A stretch of 64,000 bases of DNA, from the NCBI RefSeq assembly GCF_000151665.1, contig NW_013171827.1, positions 319,526 through 383,525 of the forward strand. Reading direction: 5' to 3'. The translations under genes and the position numbers were made by a program. A model generated the notes under the pieces. The model saw only the letters and a program-made list of their open reading frames with translations. It ran no database searches and was not told the origin of the DNA. Positions 33,091 through 43,081 of the stretch are shown one piece after another. This stretch comes from Blastocystis hominis (lineage: Eukaryota > Sar > Bigyra > Opalinata > Blastocystidae). Position 1 is the first letter of the stretch, and every line of letters begins with the position of its first letter.

Positions 33091-34828
33091 ATGCTTTCGT
33101 CACTCAGAACCATTCGCTCGTTGTTGCCCGCGAGAAGAGTATTTGTTTCCTGCTTTTCTACGCTTAATCCGGTCGAGCAAGCATCTCGTACCGAAGAAGT
33201 GCGCAATGTGCTCAACAGTGTAGCCTCTCTGGATTGCTCGCATTTACTCTTAGGTAATCGAGCCCTACACCAACAAACCTCTGAAAAGTCTAAACTGGGT
33301 TAAGAACATCACACCCACCGAGCGCGGAGTTAATTTTGATATTGAAACAGTTACAAATGCATACGTTAAGCGAGATGAGGTGAGGGCTTCATGATTTGTG
33401 ACGATTCTAGTTGACGTTGAACTGCAGAGAGGCACTTCGCTCGATTCAGTGGTTAAACCCGATGGAGGTGAATATCAACCTCAAATCGCAGCGTCCTTCC
33501 GCCCTCGTGACCGATCGTCACAACAAGATCGAGCACCTGAAGCACGTTAGCAATATCATCGCCGTCAGCAGGTTGGATTTCTCTTCTTTTGTCATGGATA
33601 GCTGTAAAGGAGGAGTAGGAAAATCGACGGTCGCCGTGAATCTCGCTCTGGCGTATCGCTTACTCTTTCGTTCCGATTCCTCGATAGATTGGAGCAGCTC
33701 GGAGGCCGTGTCGGAATCCTGGACTGCGATATCTTCGGTCCCTCGCTTCCGATTCTGCTAAAACACGAAAACGATCGCAGTTCTTCCTTTTAAATAACTT
33801 TCTGATCGATTAGTTATGGCGTATAACGAATCGTCCTGGCTGCCATTCAAGCTGCAAAACATGCTGTGCATGTCGTTCGGCTGGATGAGCAACATGACCA
33901 GTTCGAACATCATGCGTGGCCCCATGGTCATGTCGATCATCGAGCAGATTCTCAACAACACCATGTGGGGCGACCTCGACTATCTGATCCTCGATCTGCC
34001 TCCCGGAACCGGCGATGTGCAGCTCTCTCTGTGTCAGAAGCTATCGCTTTCCGGGAGTGTGATCGTTACAACGCCGCAGATCCTCTCCGTGGCGGACACC
34101 GAGAAGGGAATCCGCATGTTCGGCAAGCTGAAGGTTCCGATCAACGCGCTGGTGGAGAACATGAGCTTCTTCAAATGCAAGCACGGCGAGACGTATTATC
34201 CGTTCGGTGGGGATTGGGGAAGAATCACGACTTCAGGAACCTCCAATCGAGACAGACTGCAGAAGCAGTTCGCGATCAAGAACACGTTCTCGCTGCCGAT
34301 CGATTTGTCGCTCTCGAAAAGCGAGGAATTGCCGGTTGTGGTCTCGCATCCCGAATCTCAGGTGAGCGATATCTTCAACAATCTCGCGGAATCGGTGCGG
34401 ATTCGAGTGAGTGCTGACGGCTAGTTGATCGGTGATATGATTCGACGTCGGTACATTCAGGGAACGACCTTCGACGTGTCGTTTAAGAAGGATGAAGGAA
34501 TCGTGATGCGAAAATTCTCGCCGACCAGCGCGGAAGAAGTCAAGATCGATCCGAGAAAACATATCTTTGATGCATGAAATGTGAGTGAGGAGTGGCTTGA
34601 AGGAGAGCTTCCTTGATTGTACTGAGAATGCAGTGTCAGTGCTCGAAGTGCGTCGATGAATTTACGGGGAAGAAGCTTTTGAAGGAAAGCGATGTGCCGA
34701 AAGATGTCGTTCCGCTGAATATTGACTATGAGGGAAATTATGGAATCAGTGTGCAGTGGTCGGATGGCCACGGAACGTCGATTTATCCGTTTGACCGAAT
34801 TGAAGAGTTGTTCACCAAATCCCATTAG
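33091..34828 (+). CDS. HCF101-like Fe-S cluster carrier, organelle-targeted
   Basis: Mrp/NBP35-type P-loop ATPase that delivers Fe-S clusters. The order is DUF59 (MIP18-like), ATPase, DUF971, which defines HCF101 rather than NUBPL or Mrp. Introns are 34, 31, 30, 35, 34, 30 and 62 nt. It begins with an Arg/Ser-rich presequence (MLSSLRTIRSLLPARRVF), then NITPTERGVNFDIE. The ATPase has SSCKGGVGKST (deviant Walker A), GILDCDIFGPSLP and DLPPGTGDVQLSL. The DUF971 end has RKFSPTSAEEVKIDP, then CQCSKCVDEFTG and VQWSDGHGTSIYPF. An in-frame TGA at 34575 is removed if a GC-AG intron at 34572-34633 is spliced, which also gives the exact spacing of plant HCF101. Confidence 0.85.
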
Positions 34829-34856
34829 ACATTCCTTTGTTTCTTTCAAACACTGC

Positions 34857-36552
34857 ATGCTTTGTCGTGGGGGAGTCTGCTCAGTGCGGCTCCTATCCTA
34901 TTGCTTCCGGTGGAGGCAGTGTTTGCCCCATTCAGTCAAGTCTCTAGGAAAGCAATGGCAGGTGAGTCAAACGAGCAAAGAGATTCGCCGGATGTATTCG
35001 CTGTATTTGGAAGTGGGGCAAGAGTGAGTTGTAGCATTTCTCAACTCGAAGACAAAACAAGATCAAAAGAAATGGCGAGTGAAGTCGAAGAGGAAAAACA
35101 AAAAGCCATCAAAATCATTTTACACAATGATCCCAACAGAGGACGAGTATTCCTCTTTTCGTTGCTGATTTGTTATAGTATAAGGAGGATATTATGCGGG
35201 TGTTAGATAAGGAGAATTCTCTCACAGACCAGGCAAGGTGTCTTCTTTTCGTGCGATTTTAGGAAATCAACCTTGTTTTCCGCTATCTTCTCCAGAGGAA
35301 ATACTATCAGAACATTATTGACATGACAGAAGTACTAAACTTGCTGGAAGTGAGGGGTTTGGTTACCGAAAGTGAATGGTAGAGAATGAGTGCATTGCGT
35401 TCTTCTGCAGAGCTCATCTTCAAAGCTGCCTCCGTCCAGAAGAATATCCGAATCACCACGCTCATCGCCAATATTCTTTCTCCAGACCCGGTTTCTCAAA
35501 GTCTGCATAGCGGATTCATGAAACGGCTGTGTAAAAACCCAGTTCTTGAAGGTATTTGAAGGAGCGCTCCTCTACGTTCTAGCGCAACAAGTGAGCACGC
35601 TGATCTCCGTAAAGAAGCTGGAGGAAGCTCGCGTCATTCTCGATTCCTGGCCAAAGAGCCGATTTTTCAATCCCGTGATTTTGTCCTCCTTGCTGAACGG
35701 TTGGACTTCGCAGCTCTACTACTCACACGCAGGATACATCGATGGCGGATACTACAAAGAAGCGATCGAGCTGTATGATTGGTGCATGGAGAACAGCGTG
35801 ACTCCTCGCTGGAAGACCTCTCTCCGAACGCCGATGACCGTTTCCTCGGTGATTTACGCGATGGAGAAGACGGGGAATTACAAGCGTCTTTTAGATCTGT
35901 ACCACGTGGTACGAGACGAGAAGGGAACCATGACTCCGGACGTCTATTTCGCAGTGGCCACGGTGTGCGACGGGAGCAAATTGTGGCGAACTCGCTATAA
36001 CGAGCTCATTCAAACGCAAGAAGAGTACAAAGATCGCCGGAAGTACTCTTGTGTTCTGTGTTTTTCTAGCCTAGACGGCAAGAACTGCAGTCGTCCCTCT
36101 ACCTCGAACAGCTCTACGAGGGCGTGTGCGCCGTTGCGGAGTGCGAACGTGTGTACGGACCGACGCATCGGTGGATCAGTCCGGATTCGAAGAGTTTCTG
36201 TAGCGATTGAGGATGGAGCGGCTGAGAGGTAGACGTGGATGGAAGGAAAATGAAGCCCGTCGAGCTGAGAATGCAGCTGCTGAGCTTGTTCTTCGCGTTC
36301 CCGCACTTGTATTGGAATCTGGAGAAGGGGAAGATCTTCGTAAAGATCGACAAGTCGGAGGAGAAGGCGGAGAGCGTTGAGAAGTTGCTGTCGTCGGACT
36401 TGTATCCGCCAATCCAGTTTGGAGTTGAAAGCAAAAGCACGTTCTTCGGAGGTCTCAAAAAGGTGTTGGCCATTAACTACTCCATATCGATTCCTTCTTT
36501 GCGAGCTTGGTGTAAACAAAATGATATTGTAAATCGGTTTTCTAAAATGTGA
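34857..36552 (+). CDS. PPR-like helical repeat protein, probably organellar
   Basis: Likely binds organelle RNA. Exons join over introns of 38, 32, 30 (GC-AG), 33, 31, 33, 32 and 33 nt to give about 470 residues. The start MLCRGGVCSVRLLSYCF is Arg/Cys-rich without acidic residues, like a presequence. The middle is built of helix pairs; the clearest PPR unit is LLNGYIDGGYYKEAIELYDWCMENSVTP, with another at VSSVIYAMEKTGNYKRLLDLY. Most other repeats are too degenerate to name. The C-terminal part has YLEQLYEGVCAVAECERVYG and a final basic helix. The 30-nt GC-AG intron at 35233-35262 is required to keep EINLVFRYLLQRKYY in frame. Confidence 0.75.
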
Positions 36553-36562
36553 AAATGTGTTT

Positions 36563-36570
36563 TGTTTGTT
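36563..36570 (+). terminator. TGTTTGTT 3'-end motif of the PPR-like gene
   Basis: Exact octamer 11 nt after the TGA. Confidence 0.75.
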
Positions 36571-37220
36571 GGAGAGTTGTGTGCTCTGAAGGATGTAGTA
36601 TTATTGTACTCTAATTGTAGGAATTATGTGTTCAATATTACAATAGAACTTGAAATATTAAGAAATAAAAATCACAACGACAAAGCACATGACAGAATAG
36701 GGGGATGGATTTGTCTGACAATTCAGGGATTGAACACAAATATCACATGTTAAAGTATTGTAAAAACGACAATAATTATGATTATGATTATGATTATTCT
36801 AATATATTCATAGTGTCAATTACATAAATGAAAGATCACCAAAATAAAAATCAATCAATCAATCTGTTATATAAATTGCTCATACTAAAAATGGGTATTG
36901 CCTTGGAAAACAGCAAATTCTTGTCTGATGGGAGCAAACAATTGCGAAAACTACTACTAGAATGAGTGCATATTCAAAAATAGTTTTAAAACTATATAAC
37001 AAACAACCTATTCCTATTTGTATTGTAAAATTCAAAATAACGAATAATAAGGAGTGACAAAAATTAGAACTATTTTATACAACTACACCAAAAAACGTAA
37101 CAGTTCCTACGTTTTCTTAAAAAGAATGGATATTCGAAGTAGCTATCGTATTAGGAACAGGGAAATAGTTTATGTAGGTTTGCTTTTACTTGTTTGATGA
37201 ACTAGTACGATGTTGGTGAA
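36571..37220. other. AT-rich gap before the voltage-sensing phosphatase
   Basis: No gene seen in about 650 bp. A minus-strand TGTTTGTT (36998-37005) has no minus-strand gene to serve and looks like chance. The promoter of the next gene is presumably in its last part. Confidence 0.4.
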
Positions 37221-40200
37221 ATGGTACGATCAATATCTTCAACAGAAGAAGGTTCGATCATTGATCTAATTGAATTGAACAGTAACATTCGCGACATGTC
37301 TATGAAGATGAAGTCTGAAGCGTTGCAGTCTGTTGAAGTGAGAATCATGTGTGTCCGTAAAAAATAGGATCAGATTCACAAGAAGTCAACACTTGAGGAA
37401 TCTTTGTATGCTGTAAGTTTGAATAATAATCCCTAGCTGGAACACATCGATATCAAGGGTTATTACGAACTCAATCCCTCTGATCCTGCCTGATACTTCT
37501 ATTCGCGCTATTCTTGAGGATATTACTACGAAACAGTGCGTATTTGAAATATGGGTAATTGCTTAGTATCCAATACTTCTTGCTTCGTCGAGACTACAAC
37601 ATTCAGCTTCTCACTGCTCAGAGTGTTTTTGAATATATTGCGAATGGGAACGATCCGAATGTTCAGTTGAACGACAGGATTCGAACGGTCCGTGTGCCCT
37701 TCGTTCCTCGCACTATGTCATTCCGACGAGCGTTTCGGCTGATGTCGCAGCGTGTATGTGTGTTCATCGTGCTCTTCATCCTCGCAGAATATCCCCTTAT
37801 TGCTTGTGTATCTGAACAAGTCTGACAAGGATAGTGTGTTGAAGCAAACGGGGACCATGTATCCCAACGTGGTGACGTACTCTCAAATCTACAACATCAT
37901 TTGTCAACGGAAGTTCGAGGAACAACGATGGGAGCTGGAAGAACTGGAAAACGGTGCGCAGGCTGTGGTGGATATGGGAGGGTCCGAGTCCTCGCTGGAT
38001 ATCGAGGATATGAGTTTGAAACAGAAGCTGACCTATGCTATTACAGTGTTGTGTGAACATTATAGTGGGAATAAGAAGGGGGTAAGTGAGGCGTAGTTTA
38101 TCGTGGACTTGTTGTTTTGCTGCTGAGTTTTGACTTTTTATTCACTGTCATCTCGATTATTGGATTTAGCAAATATCATCTCAGGTAGGAATCGAGCGTG
38201 CTTGTGAGCGTAGCGCGTTTTTCTTTGTCGTTACGATTTTATTTTTCTTCGATTGGGTCCTTCGCCTGTTCGTAATGACGCAGAAGCCCGACAGTGCGAA
38301 GGTAGAAGCCTCGTAGTTTGTCTCCCATGCAGCTTTCCATTCGGAGCCCCATTATTCTGGATATTCTCGCCCTGGTGATCTCTTACGTTTCCTACTTTTT
38401 GCCACAAAGGGCGTCTTCCACACTCCAAGGAGTGATTCGTCTGCTTCTGCTTTGCAGAATTTTTAGGGACTATTTGCTGTGGAAACTTTTGTTGGGGTTA
38501 TTCTCGAACGACATTCGACGTATTTTTAATCGATCGCGCGCTCGCGACAAGGATAGCAATCTGGACATTACCTATATTTCCTGTATCGATGGAGCCGCGC
38601 CTTGACGTGTAGCACGGATTATTGCGATGTCGTGGCCTGGATCGAAGTGGGAAAGTGTGTGGCGCAACAACATTTCGGATGTGGAACATTTCCTAAACGA
38701 AAAGCATGGCGGTCACTATTGGGTGTAGGAGGGAGAGATCGCGAGTTCTCAACGTGTAGACTCAACTTATGCGCAGAAGGTGAATATAAAGAAAGAAAGA
38801 AATACTATTTTGGAGGACGCTATACTCATTATTGCGTTCAGGATCACAATCCTTGTTCCTTAGCCCAATTACGAGCGATTATTTACGAGTGTACAGAATG
38901 GCTTTCACAAGACCCTCTGAATGTGATCGCGATTCATTGTAAAGGAGGAAAAGGCCGCACCGGAATGGTGGTCGCTTCTCTCTTGCTTCGCCAGTGTATT
39001 CAGCAATGTCCGGATGCTGCTCTTGACTTTTTTGCTTCCAAACGAACGTCTCGAGATATCATCAATGGAGGAAAGGTTAAGCCTCAGCGAGTGTCAAGTA
39101 GGCAAAAGCAGAATGGGATGAGCCTTGTCAGGTCCTTCGCAAATTCGCTATGTTTGCTATTTTGATTATTTGTTGGATCATACGATGCCGAATCGGAATT
39201 CTCTGTCTTTGGAATATATTGATATTCCGATCACGGATAAGCAAACGACCACTCCCTTTATGATCACCATCATCAGGGTAGGAAGATCGAGCGAGGGACT
39301 CACAGTGTGTAGAACGAGTTTGGATATGAGGTGGACGAAACCACCGGAAAGATGAATCCTCTCACAACGGAAAGCACGGCGTCGTATTGTGATCGGCTGG
39401 CTCATCAAAATCTAAAAGAAGAGCGGCACTACATTTTGAAATCCTATCCGATGCGGATCAGTGCTTCTCGCCGTGTCGCTTATTGTAAATTCGACCCTCC
39501 CATGTCTCTTTCTGGGGATATCAAAATCTCAATCAAAGCGAAATTGCTTCCCGTGGATCGAAACAGCTTTGTGTGGTTCAACACCAACTTTATTACCGAT
39601 CGTGTCACTATTTTTTCCGTAGATGAGGTGGATTTATCAAAGTCTTCCTCTTCCTCTTCATCATCATTTTCATCATCTTCATCTTCATCATCATCATCTT
39701 CTTCTTCTTCCTTCTCATCCTTGTCTTCCTCCACTTCCACACGGTCTGCAGGAGAAGCAGACACGGTCTATGGCATCGCGCCCGATGGGACCGAGCAGCG
39801 CTTCCAGATTCGTTGTTTGTTTTCGGATAACGAGTTGCTCGAGACCGAAGACCTTCTTCGACTCCAGAACGAGCTGGCTAACTCCAAGAACGACGAACTC
39901 GAGCCGGTACCGAGCCTTCATGGAAGCGGAATCTTCCAGAAGGCGCAGTCCTTCGCGTACAAGCTGGCGCGCGTCTCGCCTGTTCCTTCTCTCACCGGAG
40001 TTCGCTCAGTCTCGCCTCCTTTGTCATCCCATCAAAACTCTGCTTCCTCTCTCGAAGAGAGTGTCTCGCGCAGAACCTTGAATACGGCAACCTCGATGTC
40101 GGTGGGAGGCGAGGAGGAGCAAAGCGGGCAGATGCTGGAAATGGTGGGGAGAGCCCGGTCAGCGAACGGAATCAACACCGAGCTGGTGATGCGGGATAAG

Positions 40201-40383
40201 TCCACCGTGGCGCTACGGCAGAAGATGAAGATGAAAAGCCTGCATGAGAGCGAGGAATACAAGCATTCTCTCAATTCGAGAACTACGAAGGACACAGAAA
40301 AGGAGGGAGAGAAACACCGGAGGGAGAGCGAGAGTAGCGATGAAATATATCTTGATCCTGAGGAAGAGGAGGTAGCAAAGTAG
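37221..40383 (+). CDS. Voltage-sensing phosphoinositide phosphatase with N-terminal CBS pair
   Basis: Twelve exons joined over eleven introns of 29-35 nt. Residues 55-130: first CBS-like unit (SIPLILPDTSIRAILEDI, LLTAQSVFEYI). 130-200: second (RVPFVPRTMSFRRAFRLM, NIPLLLVYL, VVTYSQIYNII). 240-345: four helices. S2 has FFDWVLRLF, S3 has SPIILDILALV with an Asp, and S4 has VIRLLLLCRIFRDYLLWK with Arg every third or sixth place. A basic linker (RRIFNRSRARDKDSNLDITYI) joins to the phosphatase: QDHNP (WPD-like loop), then catalytic HCKGGKGRTG at 38935-38964, as in animal VSPs rather than PTEN HCKAGKGRTG. A C2 domain follows (GDIKISIKAK, FVWFNTNFI), interrupted by a poly-Ser run, and a charged tail. 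Predicted to dephosphorylate phosphoinositides at a membrane under voltage control. Confidence 0.82.
39643..39735 (+). repeat. Poly-serine run inside the C2 domain
   Basis: (TCT/TCA/TCC)n tract encoding about 30 residues that are almost all Ser with a few Phe/Leu, inserted between C2 strands. Probably a flexible, variable loop. Confidence 0.9.
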
Positions 40384-40393
40384 CATTGTGTGC

Positions 40394-40401
40394 TGTTTGT
40401 T
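40394..40401 (+). terminator. TGTTTGTT 3'-end motif of the voltage-sensing phosphatase
   Basis: Exact octamer 10 nt after the TAG and only 15 bp before the next gene's ATG. Confidence 0.75.
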
Positions 40402-40416
40402 CAAATCGATTTTGGA

Positions 40417-41234
40417 ATGGAAGAGAAGAGACCGGTGATTGGGCTAGATCTTGATGAAGTACCAAATGGACATGTTTGTCCATAATATTATAGTGCTTGG
40501 GGCAGTTTGTAGTGAATCTGGCCAAATTCTATAATGAGTTGAAGGGAACAAACTACACAGTTGACGACTTTCATAGCTATTCTTTTTGGAAAGTATGGGG
40601 AGGAACTGCAGAGGAAGTACGATTTACCCGTTTTGAAGTGACTCTTAGGCAGCAGTCATTATGCAGCAGTTTTTCCAAAGCCCCTATTTTGTGAACGGAG
40701 TTCATGCTTTTAGAGTTGAGCCCTTACCGCTAGATTCCCCTTGTTGATGGTGCTTTTGAAGCTCTCAGCACGCTGCACAAGAAGTTTGATATATACATCG
40801 TGACTTCTCGCCATCTGGTAACGAATCTTTTGTCATTCTGAGCGGTAGTGCATCGAGGAGATAACGAGAAAGTGGATCAATGAGCATTTTCCGGGTTTGA
40901 TAAAGGATATATATATTGGTAACTTGTGGAACAGTGAGGGAAGGAAGATGTAGGTATTGAATCCGACGCAGACTCATATTCAGAACGAAAAAGGATATGT
41001 GCAAAATCATTGGTGCTTCCGTGCTTATTGACGATAACTGGAACTATGTACATGAGGTATGGTTTATTTTCATTTTTGCTGTTACCGCATAGTGCATTGG
41101 AACTGTTGAGGTCCCCATTCTGTTCGGCATTTACGGATGGAACCGAAGGGAAGATCCGAAGGACTATGAGAACATGATCTGCTGCAAAAACTGGAAAGAA
41201 GTGGTGGATGTCCTCATGAATCATTCGTTTGCAT
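40417..41234 (+). CDS. HAD-family 5'-nucleotidase-like protein, stop made by poly(A)
   Basis: Resembles the protist/bacterial 5' deoxyribonucleotidase (NT5C) group of HAD hydrolases. Introns of 35, 32, 34, 31, 34 and 36 nt. Motif I is GLDLDECLGQF (the first Asp is the expected nucleophile, the second the acid/base). FHSYSFWKVWGGTAEE follows, motif II is IYIVTSRH, and motif IV is GASVLIDDNWNYVHE; the end is CCKNWKEVVDVLM. The frame has no stop until a TGA near 41308, which would overlap the uL29 end. Instead it meets GCA T, GGAG, TGTTTGTG: cleavage after the T at 41234 plus poly(A) gives TAA, and that is the end I use. Confidence 0.82.
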
Positions 41235-41238
41235 GGAG

Positions 41239-41246
41239 TGTTTGTG
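41239..41246 (+). terminator. TGTTTGTG variant 3'-end motif
   Basis: One base different from the octamer, located four bases after the T that would complete a TAA stop for the nucleotidase gene. Lies inside the unterminated frame. Confidence 0.6.
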
Positions 41247-41297
41247 AAAAAACAAAAGATAATGATTTGGAGAAAGGAGTAAACAGAATTGCTTCTC

Positions 41298-41797
41298 TTA
41301 GGCCTTGAGAGCGTACTTTCTCATGGGGAAAGCGGCCTCTCTCTTCTGCTGACGCAGAGACTTCTTGGCAGCCTAGCATTCAGAACAAGATTCCTTCCCT
41401 ACCTGCGCCTTGGTAAGAGCGCGGCGCATCGCACGAGTCTTCTTCATGCGGAGATCAGTAGGGACATATTTAGCATGAGCATACTTCTCCTTCAGCTATC
41501 CATCAACGCGAAAGACAAACCATACAGCAGCTCTCTTCTTCATGTTCATGACAGTCAAGGCGCGGGCAATGTTCTTGCGCACGGTCTTGATCTGAGCAAG
41601 CTTCGCGGGAGCTCCTCCAGTAACCTGGGCAACACGAAGCTAGGCAATTAGGCAACAGCAAGCACTATATACGGTAGCCAGATCTCTCTTGTACTTCTCA
41701 ATCTCGCTCATCAGCTCATCAGCGTTCTTTTGACGAAGTTCAACGGCTTTCACTCTCTCTAAAAAATAAGACTTGAGCGACAATATTGCATACGCAT
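41298..41797 (-). CDS. RPL35: Ribosomal protein uL29 (L35)
   Basis: Cytosolic large-subunit protein near the exit tunnel. Introns of 37, 33, 30 and 30 nt. Spliced blocks: [87 protein letters not shown] and the end [10 protein letters not shown], all as in uL29. The first exon is only ATG plus one base (start 41797). It converges with the nucleotidase gene so tightly that the latter must end by polyadenylation to avoid overlap. Confidence 0.95.
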
Positions 41798-41848
41798 TTC
41801 TCTAAATCAATACAATATAATTGTCTAGAATTGGAGGACAGAAAATAG

Positions 41849-41860
41849 ACCCCCTGGGTG
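41849..41860 (-). promoter_or_regulatory. CACCCAGGGGGT motif upstream of uL29
   Basis: Same 12-mer and orientation as upstream of eL18, 52 bp before the uL29 start codon, with GAATTCTG next to it in both places. Proposed ribosomal-protein promoter element. Confidence 0.35.
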
Positions 41861-42080
41861 AACAGAATTCTGCATAATGATTTAGAAAATTAGGTACCCC
41901 CTAGTAAATTGTTTGATTCTCGGTTCTGATTTAAATTGAATTCAGTGTATGAAGTTGCAAATTGGTGGTGAAGAGTGATGAATCATCGACATCGTAACAA
42001 GAATGTGTCTATAGATTATGAGTTTCAAAATATGCCTGAACATAGTATATATATACCTTATTTTGAGAGGTGGAGCAAGA

Positions 42081-42152
42081 GCCAAGATAGCTCAGTTGGG
42101 AGAGCGTATGACTGAAGATCATAAGGTCAGGTGTTCGATCCACCTTCTCGGC
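42081..42152 (+). tRNA. tRNA-Phe (anticodon GAA)
   Basis: A full cloverleaf of 72 nt without intron. D-arm GCTC-AGTTGGGA-GAGC, anticodon arm TATGA-CTGAAGA-TCATA with GAA at 34-36, T-arm AGGTG-TTCGATC-CACCT. The acceptor pairs GCCAAGA with TCTCGGC except an A-C mismatch at the fourth pair. No encoded CCA. A T6 run at 42155-42160 is a polymerase III terminator. Box A (TAGCTCAGTTGG) and box B (GTTCGATCC) are present. Confidence 0.95.
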
Positions 42153-42154
42153 GC

Positions 42155-42160
42155 TTTTTT
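42155..42160 (+). terminator. RNA polymerase III T-run after tRNA-Phe
   Basis: TTTTTT starting two bases past the tRNA. Confidence 0.75.
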
Positions 42161-43081
42161 CTACTTTATTATTATTATTTGGGAGATAACACACAGAATA
42201 TTGAATGCTTTATTGTTTCTAGATTATTTTTGCTATAATTGTATAATGCAGTGTTGTTTTTATTGATTGATAGAGTCTGAATAGATGTAAAAAATGGAGA
42301 GGAATGAGGGGAATTGTGATTGTACTTATATACAAACGCTCTATCCTTTATATTGTCATTCATTTTGATGATTGTATGCAGTAACACCGCATACCGCAAA
42401 TGTTTATGGGAAAATCAAGGTGACGAGACAATCAATCATCGTAAGAATGGTTAAATCGCATCTATATTTGGCTTTCAACAATTATGGTTGTGAAATGACG
42501 TATAGGATGATGATGACGAAAGAAACGGTTTGGGTAGCTAATAATTAGCTTTGATACTCGTAGTATTATTGCCAGCTCTATCTCCAGCAATAGATTAAAT
42601 TACGCCTGTCTTCATCAGTGTTCCTTGATTATTTGAAAGAAGGCTATCCACCAGTTACTCGTCAGTTTGTTCTACGTTCAATAGTTTAGATAGCACACTA
42701 CCAAGTCATTATAAATAATAATACCAACCCTTCTCAAAGAATACTTTAACACATTGATATGCTCCGTTTTCTAAACCTTACTTTATTATTCATACTTATT
42801 CAAAAAAGGCTTATCTGCTAATAAATCTCATTATTTTGAACATAAACTAGCAAGTAACACAACACAGGGAAATTTACAAAATGGAACTCAGAGTAGTCGC
42901 ATTTGGTAGACAGATCATATCGGTACCACAAACTGTAATATGGGAGTTGATCAAATTGATATTTCAATACTAGTGTATTGTAATAAACAATACGGCCAAG
43001 GAAGAATCGAACCCAATCTTTTGTTTGGGACATTTTTCTAGATTATATATAAATTATATCCTATAACCTGTCATATAAATC
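42161..43081. other. AT-rich gap between tRNA-Phe and PP2C
   Basis: About 900 bp, very AT-rich, with only short open frames on either strand and no recognisable product. A minus-strand T-arm-like stretch near 43000 does not make a tRNA. Confidence 0.45.

Noticed and set aside
34573-34577. Stop readthrough or selenocysteine at the in-frame TGA of HCF101
   Set aside because: A GC-AG intron explains it, restores exact domain spacing, and two other GC-AG introns occur in the window.
36998-37005. Minus-strand TGTTTGTT as the end of a minus-strand gene
   Set aside because: No minus-strand coding sequence lies upstream of it; plus-strand VSP exons start at 37221.
42985-43035. Minus-strand T-arm-like sequence GGGTTCGATTC near 43000
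   Set aside because: No matching D-arm, anticodon arm or acceptor partner could be found within tRNA length.
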